Positions 23,830 through 32,402 are shown, counted from the stretch's first letter. The stretch: 33,207 nt of DNA from an uncultured Haliea sp. (GCA_947258585.1 CAMYIZ010000022.1:1-33207), one strand, 5' to 3'. The notes: generated from the letters alone by a model not told the origin. Made by a program: numbers and translations.

Positions 23830-26688
23830 GTGCGTATCGCTTTACGAGGCCTGGCATACAGCTATATCGCCTACCTCGTGGTCACCTTCCTGGTCCTGCT
23901 GCCGGCCCTGAACTTCCTTCCGCCCTGGCTGGCGAAGGAGCACTGGGGCCGCACCCTCACCACCGAGCTTGTCCTCTTCAATCCCTTCACCCTGGCCCTG
24001 GAGGCGCGAGGGGGCGCCCTGAGCGAGCCGGACGGGAGCGAATTCCTGGACTTTGAGCGGGTCGAGGCCAACCTTTCCCTGGCCAGCCTGATCCAGTCCG
24101 GAGTGGTGTTCGACAGGGTGACGCTGAAGGCGCTGAACGTTCATTTGCAGCGCTTTGCCGACGGCAGCCTGAATATCAGCGACCTGCTGCCCGCGCCGTC
24201 CACGGCCGCAGCACAGCCCGCGACCGAAGCCGGCGAGTTGCCAGCCCTCCACATCAGCGCACTGGACTTGAGCGCAGGGCGCATCACAATCACCGACCAC
24301 CAGCACCCCGGAAGCTTCAGCACTCATCTTGCGGCACTTGAGCTGGCGGTCACCGGACTGTCCACCGTTGCCGCAGCCGGCCAGGCCTACCGCCTGGCTG
24401 TCCAGAGCGAGGGCGGGGGACGCCTGCTGGTGCAGGGTGAGCTGTCCCTGGCCGCGGGCAGCAGCAGCGGCAGCCTGGCCGTGGACAGTGTTGACCTGCG
24501 CCCCCTCTGGCGGTTCGCGGAGCCGTGGCTTGCCTTCGAGCTCGACAGCAGCCATGTCAACCTGTCACTGCAGTACGCTGCCAACTGGCAGGACGGGCCG
24601 GACTTCACCGTGAACGACGGCAAGCTCGAGCTCATCGGCACCCGGATTGGCCCCCGCGCGGGCAGCGACCTGCAGGACACTGGCATGGCCATCGACGCCC
24701 TGGTGGTGAGCGACATCAGCGTCGACGGGGAACAGAAAACGCTTGGCGTCGGGCGCGTAACCGTCGATGGGCTGGCGCTGAGCGGCCGCAGCGAGGGGAG
24801 CAGGGTGAGCCTGGCGGAGCTGTTCGCGCTGCCGGCAAGCGCAGCGAGTGAGGACCAGGAGCCAGAGTCGGCCACCCCCTGGCGTCTGCGGCTGGGGCTG
24901 TTCCAGCTACGCGACAGTGAAATCGCCTGGCGCAGCGAATTCACCGAGCCCAGCCTGCTGACAGTGCGGCCACTGACCGCTGAAGTGCGCGATATTCGCT
25001 GGCCCACCGAGGGCGCGAGCCCCCTGACCCTGGCCCTGCGGGTCAACGATCTGGCCAGCCTGGAAGCTGAGGGCGGCGTGGACGCCGGCACCGGCAGCGT
25101 TGAACTCGCTTTCCAGCTGCAGGGGCTGCCGCTGGGCTGGCTCGAGCCCAACCTCCCGTCGGTCCTGCAGGCTGCCATCAGCAGCGGAGAAGTGCGCACC
25201 GCCGGCAGCATCACGCTGGAAGAATTCCAGCCGGCAACGCTCGCGCTGGAAGGCGCCGTAACCCGGTTTGCCATGGTCCTGCAGGGCGCAGAGGACGCCC
25301 TCACCCTCTGGGACAACCTGCACTGGGAAGGGCTGGCAGTGGACATGCGGGAACGCAGCATCAACCTGGCGGAACTGCACCTTGAGGGCTACCAGGGCCG
25401 CCTGCATATCCAGAAAGACGGCAGCATCAACCTCCAGCGCCTGCTGGAGCAGGAGGACCCGGGTAGTCCAGAGCCAGCGCCCGACGCTGCGCCAGGCCCA
25501 GCGCCTGGGTCCGGGCCCGAGCCCGCAGAAACCGCGCCCTGGCGGTTCAGCGCCCCGGCGATTTTCATCGCCAACAGCGCCCTCGATTTCCAGGACGAAT
25601 CGCTACCGATCCAGTTCCGCACGGTCATCGGCGATCTCGATGGCACCCTGACCAACCTCAGCAGCGACCCCGCGCAACAGCTGCAGGTGGACCTGAAGGG
25701 CTCGGTTGACGGCTATGCGCCGGTCACCCTCACCGGCACCGCGAGCCCCCTGCGGTCACCGCCTGCGCTGGACCTGGAACTGGATTTTCGCGGTGTCGAT
25801 ATGTCACGCCTCACACCCTACTCTGGTACCTACGCCGGCTACGCGATTGAGCGCGGGACCCTGAATGCCACGCTGGGCTACAGCCTGCAGAACGCCCGGC
25901 TGCAGGGGGACAACCGGATCGTGATCAAGCAGCTCAAACTGGGTGATCGAGTGGCGAGCGACAAGGCCCTGAACCTGCCCCTGCGCCTGGGCATCGCCCT
26001 GCTCACGGACAGCAACGGGGTCATAGACCTCGCGGTACCGGTGAGTGGTGACGTCAACAATCCACAGTTCAGCCTCGGCAGCGTGATCGCCGGCGCCTTC
26101 ACCAATCTGCTGACCCGGGCGATCACTGCGCCCTTCAGCCTGCTCGCCAGCCTGGTTGGCAGCAGCGAGGATCTGCAGACCGTGGACTTCGCCGCCGGCG
26201 GCAGCGAACTGGACAGCCACGGGAAAATCAAGCTGCAGGACCTGGCCGCCGCCATGCAGCAGCGACCCGGCCTGCGGCTGCTGATTGAGGGGCGCATCGA
26301 CCCGGCAACCGATCGCGCCCGCCTGCAGGAACAATTACTGCAGGCTGCACTGCTGGGACAGGGGCTCAGCACCGCCGATATCAGCGAGCGCAGCGAGGCC
26401 TGGGAAGTCGCGATCGCCGAGCGCTACGCCCGGCTCGATGAAGTGCCAGCGAAGGACCCCGAAACTGCCGCTCCGTCCCTGTTGCAGCAGGCCCGCACCC
26501 TGCGTGACCAGTGGCCGGTGCCGGACAGCGCGCTGGCAGCGCTGGCCAGTGATCGCGCGGCCAGCTGCAAGCGTTTCCTGGTCAACGAGGGCGAAGTAGA
26601 TCCGGAGCGCGTGGTCGTGGCTCCTCCGCCGCAGCCCGGGGCTGAGGTGAACACCTTCAGCGGAGTGGAACTGGCAGTGGAAACCTGA
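23830..26688 (+). CDS. DUF748/AsmA-like envelope protein with OmpA-like C-terminal region
   Basis: The 952-residue protein has one N-terminal membrane segment (IAYLVVTFLVLLPALNFL) and a long repetitive beta-rich periplasmic body of the DUF748 family, related to AsmA. DUF748 blocks include LNISDLLP, MSRLTPYSGTYAGYAIERG and LPLRLGIALLTDSNGVIDLAVP. A Pro/Ala linker is at about 544-570. The last 165 residues (VDFAAGGSELDSHGKIKLQDL to SDRAASCKRFLVNEG) resemble an OmpA-like domain interrupted by an insertion. Such proteins are thought to span the periplasm and affect lipid transport or envelope integrity; that is family inference. The GTG at 23830 follows AAAGGAGAG closely, favouring it over an upstream GTG at 23761. 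It converges with sprT. Confidence 0.9.
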   Translation: MRIALRGLAYSYIAYLVVTFLVLLPALNFLPPWLAKEHWGRTLTTELVLFNPFTLALEARGGALSEPDGSEFLDFERVEANLSLASLIQSGVVFDRVTLKALNVHLQRFADGSLNISDLLPAPSTAAAQPATEAGELPALHISALDLSAGRITITDHQHPGSFSTHLAALELAVTGLSTVAAAGQAYRLAVQSEGGGRLLVQGELSLAAGSSSGSLAVDSVDLRPLWRFAEPWLAFELDSSHVNLSLQYAANWQDGPDFTVNDGKLELIGTRIGPRAGSDLQDTGMAIDALVVSDISVDGEQKTLGVGRVTVDGLALSGRSEGSRVSLAELFALPASAASEDQEPESATPWRLRLGLFQLRDSEIAWRSEFTEPSLLTVRPLTAEVRDIRWPTEGASPLTLALRVNDLASLEAEGGVDAGTGSVELAFQLQGLPLGWLEPNLPSVLQAAISSGEVRTAGSITLEEFQPATLALEGAVTRFAMVLQGAEDALTLWDNLHWEGLAVDMRERSINLAELHLEGYQGRLHIQKDGSINLQRLLEQEDPGSPEPAPDAAPGPAPGSGPEPAETAPWRFSAPAIFIANSALDFQDESLPIQFRTVIGDLDGTLTNLSSDPAQQLQVDLKGSVDGYAPVTLTGTASPLRSPPALDLELDFRGVDMSRLTPYSGTYAGYAIERGTLNATLGYSLQNARLQGDNRIVIKQLKLGDRVASDKALNLPLRLGIALLTDSNGVIDLAVPVSGDVNNPQFSLGSVIAGAFTNLLTRAITAPFSLLASLVGSSEDLQTVDFAAGGSELDSHGKIKLQDLAAAMQQRPGLRLLIEGRIDPATDRARLQEQLLQAALLGQGLSTADISERSEAWEVAIAERYARLDEVPAKDPETAAPSLLQQARTLRDQWPVPDSALAALASDRAASCKRFLVNEGEVDPERVVVAPPPQPGAEVNTFSGVELAVET

Positions 26689-26702
26689 GGTCTCGCCTCA
26701 GG
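26684..26702. terminator. Hairpin covering both stop codons between convergent genes
   Basis: CCTGAGG (26684-26690) pairs perfectly with CCTCAGG (26696-26702) across a TCTCG loop. The left arm contains the TGA of the DUF748 gene and the right arm the TCA (minus-strand TGA) of sprT. There is no T-run, so it may be a Rho-assisted or stabilising 3' end for both transcripts. Confidence 0.5.
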
Positions 26703-27246
26703 CCGCGGGCAGCAGCGGCGCGTTGCAGTAACGGCACAGGTAGCGCGCCCGGCCCTCACACATCCGTCTGTGGCGCACGGTCGTCACCGCGTGCTCGCGG
26801 CAAGCGCAGCGATAGGCGTGGCGCCGCTGGCGGCGCACCGGGACCCCGTCCAGATCCAGCTTGAAGGTGACCTCCGGGGGCAGGCCGAAGCCCCGCATCA
26901 CCCGCTGCCACTCCGGCCCATGGGGGCGCACCCGACGGCGGTGACGCTGGCAGTACACCGCGTAGTGCGCCACTTCATGCGGCACCGTGAATTGCAGGCT
27001 GTCCTCGAAGTGGCGGGCAAAAATCCAGGGGTTGAAGCGAATCCAGCACTCTTCGCCCCGGGCCCGGAACATGCCGGCAGTAGCGCCGCCGAGGTCAAAC
27101 AGCACGGGCACCGGCTTCAGCGGCAGGGCCACCAACTCTGCCGCGCGCTCAATCCAGGCTTCGGTGGCAACCAGTACCTGAGCCCGCTGCTGCGGGTCGA
27201 TCGGGCGCACCCGCTGCGGGTGATCTGGGTTGTCGGGGCGGATCAT
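26698..27246 (-). CDS. sprT: SprT-family zinc metalloprotease-like protein
   Basis: The 182 residues contain the zincin motif HEVAH (90-94) with a likely third ligand in HGPEW (H109), the SprT pattern. A C-terminal zinc ribbon follows with YRCAC (C147, C149), a Cys at 163 and CRYC (C171, C174). SprT/Spartan relatives cleave DNA-protein crosslinks in eukaryotes; the bacterial role is less clear. The length is slightly more than E. coli SprT (165). ATG 27246 is chosen because the preceding in-frame codons encode no conserved sequence, though it has no good Shine-Dalgarno. It lies 32 bases after the end of the LysR gene on the same strand, so both may share a transcript. Confidence 0.9.
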   Translation of the reverse strand: MIRPDNPDHPQRVRPIDPQQRAQVLVATEAWIERAAELVALPLKPVPVLFDLGGATAGMFRARGEECWIRFNPWIFARHFEDSLQFTVPHEVAHYAVYCQRHRRRVRPHGPEWQRVMRGFGLPPEVTFKLDLDGVPVRRQRRHAYRCACREHAVTTVRHRRMCEGRARYLCRYCNAPLLPAA

Positions 27247-27278
27247 GACGGCAAGTCTACCCGGATCCGGGCAAGAGG

Positions 27279-28163
27279 TTAATGGGCCCGCTCCCGGCAC
27301 AGCTGCAGCCAGAGCCGGAGCCCCGCGGTGTGGTACTTGTGGCGGTGCAGGACAATATTGAGCTGGCGGCTGAAATCGCGCCCCGGCACACGCAGCGGCA
27401 CCAGGGAACCGCGGGCGAAGGCTTCCTCCAGACTGATCCGGGACAAGCACCCCACCCCCAGGCCCGCCTCCACCGCCCGCTTGATCGCTTCCGTGTGCTG
27501 CAACTCCAGCACCACCCGCAGTTCCGGCAACAGGCCGTGCATGGCCCGCTCAAAGGTCTGCCGGGTACCGGAGCCGGGTTCGCGCACGATCCAGTCCAGC
27601 TGCAGCAGGTCCCGGTCACTCAGCGCCCGGCGCCGCGCCAGCGGGTGGCCCGGCGCGGCGAACACGACCAGCTCATCGGCCTGCCAGTGTTCGCTGTGCA
27701 AATCCGCATGCACGAATTCACCCTCTACCAGACCGATATCCAGATCAAAATTTGCCACGCCTTCCGCGATCGCCGCTGTGTTGGCTACCGTCAGGGCGAC
27801 ATCCGCACCCGGATGACGCTGGCGGAAATCCGCGATCATGGGCACCGCCAGGTAATTGCCGATGGTCAGGGTCGCGCCTACCTGCAGGCGGCCGCTGACC
27901 TCATCCCCGGCCAGGGACTGCTCAAAGGCCCTGGCGCGGGCCAACAGATCCTCCGCGGCCGGGCGCAGCTGGCGCCCCAGCTCGCTCAGGCGCAGGCGCT
28001 TGCCGATACGGTCGAACAGCTGGACATCAAACTGCTGCTCCAATTCGCGCAGTGAACCACTGGCCGCAGACTGGGACATGGCCAGACTGGCGGCGGCGCG
28101 ACTCACGTTTTCATGGTGGGCCGTGGCGAGGAATACTTCCAGTTGCCGCAGGGAATAGCGCAC
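27279..28163 (-). CDS. finR: LysR-type regulator, probably FinR
   Basis: The 294 residues start with a LysR winged helix-turn-helix (MRYSLRQLEVFLATAHHEN, then NVSRAAASLAMSQSAASGSL) and a substrate-binding-like effector domain. It is divergent from a ferredoxin-NADP reductase gene, exactly as FinR is from fprA in Pseudomonas, where FinR activates fprA under oxidative stress. The MRYSLRQLEVF opening also resembles that protein. The intergenic region of 116 bases holds a T-N11-A inverted repeat close to its own start, consistent with autoregulation and fpr control. Identification rests on context and overall similarity remembered from the family, not on alignment. Confidence 0.82.
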   Translation of the reverse strand: MRYSLRQLEVFLATAHHENVSRAAASLAMSQSAASGSLRELEQQFDVQLFDRIGKRLRLSELGRQLRPAAEDLLARARAFEQSLAGDEVSGRLQVGATLTIGNYLAVPMIADFRQRHPGADVALTVANTAAIAEGVANFDLDIGLVEGEFVHADLHSEHWQADELVVFAAPGHPLARRRALSDRDLLQLDWIVREPGSGTRQTFERAMHGLLPELRVVLELQHTEAIKRAVEAGLGVGCLSRISLEEAFARGSLVPLRVPGRDFSRQLNIVLHRHKYHTAGLRLWLQLCRERAH

Positions 28164-28173
28164 GAGCCACTCC

Positions 28174-28194
28174 TATATCTTAAAAATCGATATA
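28174..28194. promoter_or_regulatory. Candidate FinR/LysR operator in the finR-fpr region
   Basis: TATATC at 28174-28179 and GATATA at 28189-28194 form a perfect inverted repeat with a 9-base spacer, and contain a T-N11-A core (T28178, A28190). The site is 10 bases upstream of the LysR start and in an AT-rich island, typical for a LysR-type recognition site. Confidence 0.5.
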
Positions 28195-28213
28195 GTATAT
28201 CCATAATTACCGT

Positions 28214-28242
28214 TTTACCAATAATGTGACAGCACTTAGGCT
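28214..28242 (+). promoter_or_regulatory. Candidate fpr promoter
   Basis: TTTACC (28214-28219) and TAGGCT (28237-28242) are 17 bases apart. The -35 matches four of six consensus positions and the -10 three, so an activator such as the adjacent LysR protein would be needed. It leaves about 30 bases before the start at 28280. Confidence 0.35.
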
Positions 28243-28279
28243 AGCGGCATCGATACTTCATCTCAGTGAGGAATGCTTC

Positions 28280-29053
28280 ATGGCAACGCTGCTGCGCGAA
28301 CAGGTCACCGAGGTCCACCACTGGACGGACCGGCTGTTCAGCTTCAAGACCACCCGCAACCCGGGCTTCCGCTTCGAAAATGGCCATTTCACCATGATCG
28401 GGCTGGAGCGGGACGGCAAGCCTCTGCTGCGGGCTTACAGCATGGCCAGCGCCAACTACGAAGACCAGCTGGAGTTCTTCAGCATCAAGGTCGCTGACGG
28501 CCCGCTCACCTCCAGCCTGCAGAACATTCGCGTCGGGGACGAGCTGCTGGTCAACAGCAAGGCCACCGGAACCCTGGTGGTGGACAATCTGCTGCCGGGG
28601 AAAAACCTGTACCTGCTGGGCACCGGCACCGGTCTCGCACCCTTCCTCAGCATTATCAAGGATCCCGCGATCTACGAGCGTTTCGACCGGGTCATCCTCG
28701 CCCACGGCTGCCGCCATGTCAGCGAACTGGCCTATCAGGACAGCATCACCCGGGAGTTGCCCGAGCACGAGTTCCTCGGCGAGGAGATCCGGGAGAAACT
28801 GCGCTACTACCCCACGGTCACCCGCGAGGCCTTCCGCAACACCGGGCGCCTGACCGAGCTGCTGACCAGCGGCAAACTGCCCGCCGATCTTGGCTTGGAG
28901 GCCATCGATCCGGAACGGGACCGGTTCATGATCTGTGGCAGCCCCAGCATGCTCAAGGACATGACCCGGCTGCTGGACGAGCGTGGATTCAATGAATCCC
29001 GCCACGGCAAGGCGGCCCACTACGTCATCGAGCGGGCTTTCGTCGAGAGCTGA
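28280..29053 (+). CDS. fpr: Ferredoxin/flavodoxin-NADP reductase
   Basis: FAD enzyme of 257 residues that moves electrons between NADPH and ferredoxin or flavodoxin. The FAD-binding RAYSMAS (51-57), the NADP-binding GTGTGLAPF (114-122), the ICGSPSML block and the carboxy-terminal ERAFVES are all those of the Pseudomonas FprA type. Length and start agree with that group (about 258 residues). GAGGAA ahead of ATG 28280 supports this start; an in-frame GTG at 28226 would add 18 unconserved residues. The divergent LysR gene is the likely regulator, linking it to oxidative stress. It supplies reduced ferredoxin/flavodoxin for Fe-S cluster and radical repair in known relatives. Confidence 0.95.
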   Translation: MATLLREQVTEVHHWTDRLFSFKTTRNPGFRFENGHFTMIGLERDGKPLLRAYSMASANYEDQLEFFSIKVADGPLTSSLQNIRVGDELLVNSKATGTLVVDNLLPGKNLYLLGTGTGLAPFLSIIKDPAIYERFDRVILAHGCRHVSELAYQDSITRELPEHEFLGEEIREKLRYYPTVTREAFRNTGRLTELLTSGKLPADLGLEAIDPERDRFMICGSPSMLKDMTRLLDERGFNESRHGKAAHYVIERAFVES

Positions 29054-30757
29054 TCACAGTGCATCGGCGACCTGCAGGGACTCCCGCAGTTCGCGCTTGA
29101 GGAACTTGCCGCTGGCATTGCGCGGCAGGGGCTCCGGCAGCAGCCAGATATAGCGCGGCACCTTGTAGGGTGCCAGCAGGCCGGCGCAGTGGGCGCGCAG
29201 GTGGCTGGCATCCACCCCTGCTGCGTCGGGGCGCAAATATATTGCGGCGCCCACCTCCTCTCCCAGCCGCTCATCGGCAACCGCGAACACGACACACTCG
29301 GCCACGCCCTCGTGGGCGAACAGCGCATTCTCAACTTCCGCACAGTAGATATTCTCGCCCCCGCGCAACACCATGTCCTTGGCCCGGTCCACCAGGAAAA
29401 TGAAACCCTCGTCGTCAATGTAGGCAATATCCCCCGTGTGCAGCCAGCCATCGGTAATCGCCTCGGCGGTGGCGTCGGGGCGGTTCAGGTAACCCTTGAT
29501 CACCGGCGCGCCGCGAACCCACAGCTCGCCGATCTCATTGGCTCCGAGGTCCTCCCCACCAGCGCCGACACACTTGGCCTCGAAGGTAGGCATCGCCGGA
29601 CCCACACTCGCCGGCTTGTCGACGAAGAATTCCGCGGACACAGCAGCGATGATGCCGCAGGTCTCGGTCATGCCGTAACCGGTATTGGGCCGCGCGGACT
29701 GCGAGCGCTGCTGGATCTTGGCCACCAGGTCGGGCTGCAGCGCCGCGCCACCGCCGCCGAGCACGGTCAGCGAGGAAGTATCGCGACGGGCAAAATCCGG
29801 ATGCATGATGATCTCTCTGGCCATCATCGGCACACCGTTGAAGGTGGTGATGCGCTCCTCCTCAATCAACCTCAGCGCCTCTGCCGGATCCCACTTGTAC
29901 ATGTGCACCAGCTTGCCGCCCGCCACGGTCGTGGCCTGGGCAACGCAGTTATTGGCGGTGACGTGAAACAGGGGAGTTGCCACCAGTGAATTGGGAGCCG
30001 GCGTCGCGCCCGGAGCCGGCGGCGCCACACCGCGGGCCAGGGCGACGGCAATAGGCTGCACGGTGTTGATAAAGGCAACGTTCATGATATTGGCGACACA
30101 ACCTCGATGGGTCAGGCGCGCGCCCTTGGGCCGGCCGGTGGTACCGGAGGTGTAGAAGATACAGGCGTCGTCATCGGGGTCGATGCTCACCGCGGGCAAT
30201 GCCGGCTCCGCATTGATCAGCTCCACCCAGTCGGTTGCCCAGTCCGGGGCCTCCTGCTGCAGGCGTATCGCTACCACCTGCAGGCCGGGAAACTTGTCGC
30301 GCAGCTCCTCGAATCGTTGCAGGCGTTCCCGGTCGCAGAGCAGCACCACCGGCGCAGAGTCCTCCAGCGCGAACTCCATTTCGTGGGCCACCCACCAGGC
30401 GTTCATGCCAACCGCCACAGCGCCCATGGAGGTAATCGCCCAATAGGCCAGCATCCATTCGGGGTAGTTGCGCATTGCTATGGCAACCCGGTCACCGGGC
30501 TTTACCCCCTGCTTCTGTAACCAGTGCGCGATACTGGCGGTGTACGTCTGGGCCTGGGCATAGGTGCAGCGCTCTCCCGCGAACACCAGGTATTCCCGGT
30601 CGGCGTGTGCCGCGGTGCCCAGCCAGACCTCGCGCAGGGAGGGCGGCGCGTGGCGGTAGCTGCGCAGCGGTACCCCGCCCACAGCCACTGTCGTGACGTC
30701 AAAGGGCTGCCCGGGTGCGGTCAGCTGCTGCCATGCCTGTCTCAAATGTTCGTACAC
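29054..30757 (-). CDS. Acyl-CoA synthetase (AMP-forming, ANL superfamily)
   Basis: The 567-residue enzyme activates a carboxylic acid to acyl-CoA through an acyl-AMP. Motifs in order are the P-loop FYTSGTTGRPKGARLTHRG, the YGMTETCG adenine motif, the GWLHTGDIAYIDDEGF aspartate motif, the hinge RAKDMVLRGGENIYCAEVE and the A10 lysine in LPRNASGKFLKRELRE. The substrate is not readable. A GTG at 30757 preceded by AGAGG at seven bases is chosen as start; an in-frame upstream extension of 33 residues is unconserved. The gene is divergent from a gene for an ACAD10/11-like kinase. It converges with fpr and its stop codon at 29054-29056 immediately follows the fpr stop (no gap). A short palindrome lies just upstream. 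Confidence 0.94.
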   Translation of the reverse strand: MYEHLRQAWQQLTAPGQPFDVTTVAVGGVPLRSYRHAPPSLREVWLGTAAHADREYLVFAGERCTYAQAQTYTASIAHWLQKQGVKPGDRVAIAMRNYPEWMLAYWAITSMGAVAVGMNAWWVAHEMEFALEDSAPVVLLCDRERLQRFEELRDKFPGLQVVAIRLQQEAPDWATDWVELINAEPALPAVSIDPDDDACIFYTSGTTGRPKGARLTHRGCVANIMNVAFINTVQPIAVALARGVAPPAPGATPAPNSLVATPLFHVTANNCVAQATTVAGGKLVHMYKWDPAEALRLIEEERITTFNGVPMMAREIIMHPDFARRDTSSLTVLGGGGAALQPDLVAKIQQRSQSARPNTGYGMTETCGIIAAVSAEFFVDKPASVGPAMPTFEAKCVGAGGEDLGANEIGELWVRGAPVIKGYLNRPDATAEAITDGWLHTGDIAYIDDEGFIFLVDRAKDMVLRGGENIYCAEVENALFAHEGVAECVVFAVADERLGEEVGAAIYLRPDAAGVDASHLRAHCAGLLAPYKVPRYIWLLPEPLPRNASGKFLKRELRESLQVADAL

Positions 30758-30769
30758 AACGCGACCTCT

Positions 30770-30784
30770 GTTAGACTTGTCAAC
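30770..30784. promoter_or_regulatory. Imperfect inverted repeat upstream of the acyl-CoA synthetase gene
   Basis: GTTAGAC and GTCAAC flank TT, forming a near-palindrome about 12 bases before the minus-strand start and just upstream of its Shine-Dalgarno. The position fits a repressor operator. Only a single site is seen. The remainder of the 183-base divergent gap holds no clear promoter; it contains GC-rich sequence near 30830-30850. Confidence 0.3.
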
Positions 30785-30940
30785 TCGCGGAAGCCGCAGC
30801 ATACCCCGAGCTGCCAAACCGCTCAACGCCGCGGGCGCTGTGCGCCCTGCGGTCAAGTTTTTTGTCGCCGCACGTCATTGCCCGTCCACCAGCCGGGCGC
30901 CAGACTACGCCGTCGATTTACTCTGACAACAAGGATCCGC

Positions 30941-31960
30941 ATGAGCGCGCAGCAAATTGATACCGAGCGGCTTGCCGCCTACCTGGCAGACTACATTCCC
31001 GGGATCGACAAGGGACTCACGGCGGAGAAATTCCCCGGCGGCCAGTCCAACCCCACGTTCAAACTCAGCGCCAACGGGCAATCCTATGTCCTGCGCCGCA
31101 AGCCGCCGGGAGAGCTGCTGCCGTCCGCCCACGCGGTAGACCGTGAATTCCGCGTTATCTCCGCCCTGCAGGGCACCGACGTGCCTGTGCCCCGCACCTA
31201 TGTGCTCTGCGAAGACGAGTCTGTGCTGGGCTCGATGTTCTACGTGATGGAGTACATGGAGGGGCGCATTCTCTGGGATCCAGTGCTGCCCGACGCTGCC
31301 GACAACGCCGAGCGCAGCGCCATCTACGACTCCATGAACAAGACCCTGGCGGCGCTGCACAGCGTCAACGTCGAGTCTGTGGGGCTTGCGGACTACGGCA
31401 AGCCGGGCAATTACTTCGAACGCCAGCTCGGGCGCTGGACCAAGCAGTACCGGGCCTCGGAGACCGAAACCATGGCGGACATGGAGACCCTGCTGCAATG
31501 GCTGCCCGCCAACATGCCGGCAGACGATGGCACCGTCAGCCTGGTCCACGGGGACTATCGCCTGGACAACATGATGTTTCACCCTACCGAGCCCCGGGTG
31601 ATTGCCCTGCTGGACTGGGAGCTGTCCACTCTCGGACACCCTCTGGCGGACCTGGCCAACCAGTGCATGGCCTGGATGCTCCCGCGTGACAGCAGCATGA
31701 AGGGCCTGGCCGGCGTCGACCGCAAGTCACTGGGCATTCCCAGCGATGAAGAATATATAGCCCGCTACTGTGAGCGCACCGGGCGCGATGGCATAGACAA
31801 CTGGAACTTCTACCTGGTGTTCTCCCTGTTCCGCCTCGCGGCCATTGTCCAGGGGATCAAGAAACGGGCCCAGATTGGCACCGCCTCCAGCGCCGAGGCA
31901 GATGCTCGCGGCAACCTGGTGGGGCCACTGTCACAGCTCGCGGTTCAGCTGATCAAGTGA
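30941..31960 (+). CDS. APH-family phosphotransferase (ACAD10/11 N-terminal, LvaA-like)
   Basis: The 339-residue kinase-fold protein has a glycine-rich FPGGQSNPT (31-39), the ATP-binding VLRRKP (50-55), catalytic HGDYRLDN (203-210) and metal-binding LDWELSTLGHPLADLAN (224-240). It matches the kinase domain of mammalian ACAD10/11 and bacterial LvaA. These phosphorylate 4-hydroxyacyl-CoA so that an acyl-CoA dehydrogenase-type partner can convert it for beta-oxidation; in Pseudomonas levulinate catabolism LvaA works with an acyl-CoA ligase. The divergent acyl-CoA synthetase fits that pairing. Start ATG 30941 follows AAGGA; a much longer open frame upstream is unconserved. The downstream DCC-protein frame begins at GTG 31957, overlapping its stop. 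Confidence 0.9.
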   Translation: MSAQQIDTERLAAYLADYIPGIDKGLTAEKFPGGQSNPTFKLSANGQSYVLRRKPPGELLPSAHAVDREFRVISALQGTDVPVPRTYVLCEDESVLGSMFYVMEYMEGRILWDPVLPDAADNAERSAIYDSMNKTLAALHSVNVESVGLADYGKPGNYFERQLGRWTKQYRASETETMADMETLLQWLPANMPADDGTVSLVHGDYRLDNMMFHPTEPRVIALLDWELSTLGHPLADLANQCMAWMLPRDSSMKGLAGVDRKSLGIPSDEEYIARYCERTGRDGIDNWNFYLVFSLFRLAAIVQGIKKRAQIGTASSAEADARGNLVGPLSQLAVQLIK

Positions 31961-32028
31961 AACCGGGCGCCGCGCCCACCGGTTTGCGGCGGTCATCCAT
32001 CTGCGTCGCCGGTGCGTATTCTTGCACC

Positions 32029-32388
32029 ATGAATGCCACCGACCCGCAGAACCCCACTGACACCCTGTACTACGACGGTCGCTGCCCGCTGTGCACGACA
32101 GAGATGGCTCGCCTGGGCCAGCTCTGTGACAGCGGCCTGGAGCTGCGCGACATACACGCGCTGGCGCCCGACCCGTCACTTCCGGCGCGGGAAGCACTGC
32201 TGCGCACCCTGCACCTGCGCACGGCTGATGGCCGCCTGCTGACCGGCCTGGATGCCAACGTGGCCGCCTGGCAGCACACTCGCCTCGGGCCCCTCTGGCG
32301 CTGGCTGCGCTGGCCGCTGGTCCGGCCCCTCGCGGATGGCGTCTATCGACTGTGGGCCGCACGCCGCTACCGGCGCCTCTACTCCTGA
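32029..32388 (+). CDS. DCC (DUF393) thiol-disulfide family protein
   Basis: The 119-residue protein has the family signature YDGRCPLC (DGxCxxC) near residues 15-22, with a dithiol CxxC, followed by DIHALAPDP and an Arg/Trp-rich C-terminus (WRWLRWPLVRPLADGVYRLWAARRYRRLYS). DUF393 proteins are thioredoxin-like with an unproved redox role. The ATG at 32029 has no Shine-Dalgarno. An alternative GTG at 31957 overlaps the kinase stop (GTGA) and would add 24 residues through coupling; the added residues look unlike the family. The following flavin-reductase-like gene begins 14 bases downstream, so the two are probably one transcript. Confidence 0.85.
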   Translation: MNATDPQNPTDTLYYDGRCPLCTTEMARLGQLCDSGLELRDIHALAPDPSLPAREALLRTLHLRTADGRLLTGLDANVAAWQHTRLGPLWRWLRWPLVRPLADGVYRLWAARRYRRLYS

Positions 32389-32402
32389 CACGGAAGCAGA
32401 AC

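Noticed and set aside
30524-30940. Upstream extension of the kinase frame by about 139 residues
   Set aside because: It runs antisense through the acyl-CoA synthetase gene and the divergent promoter; AAGGA before 30941 marks the real start.
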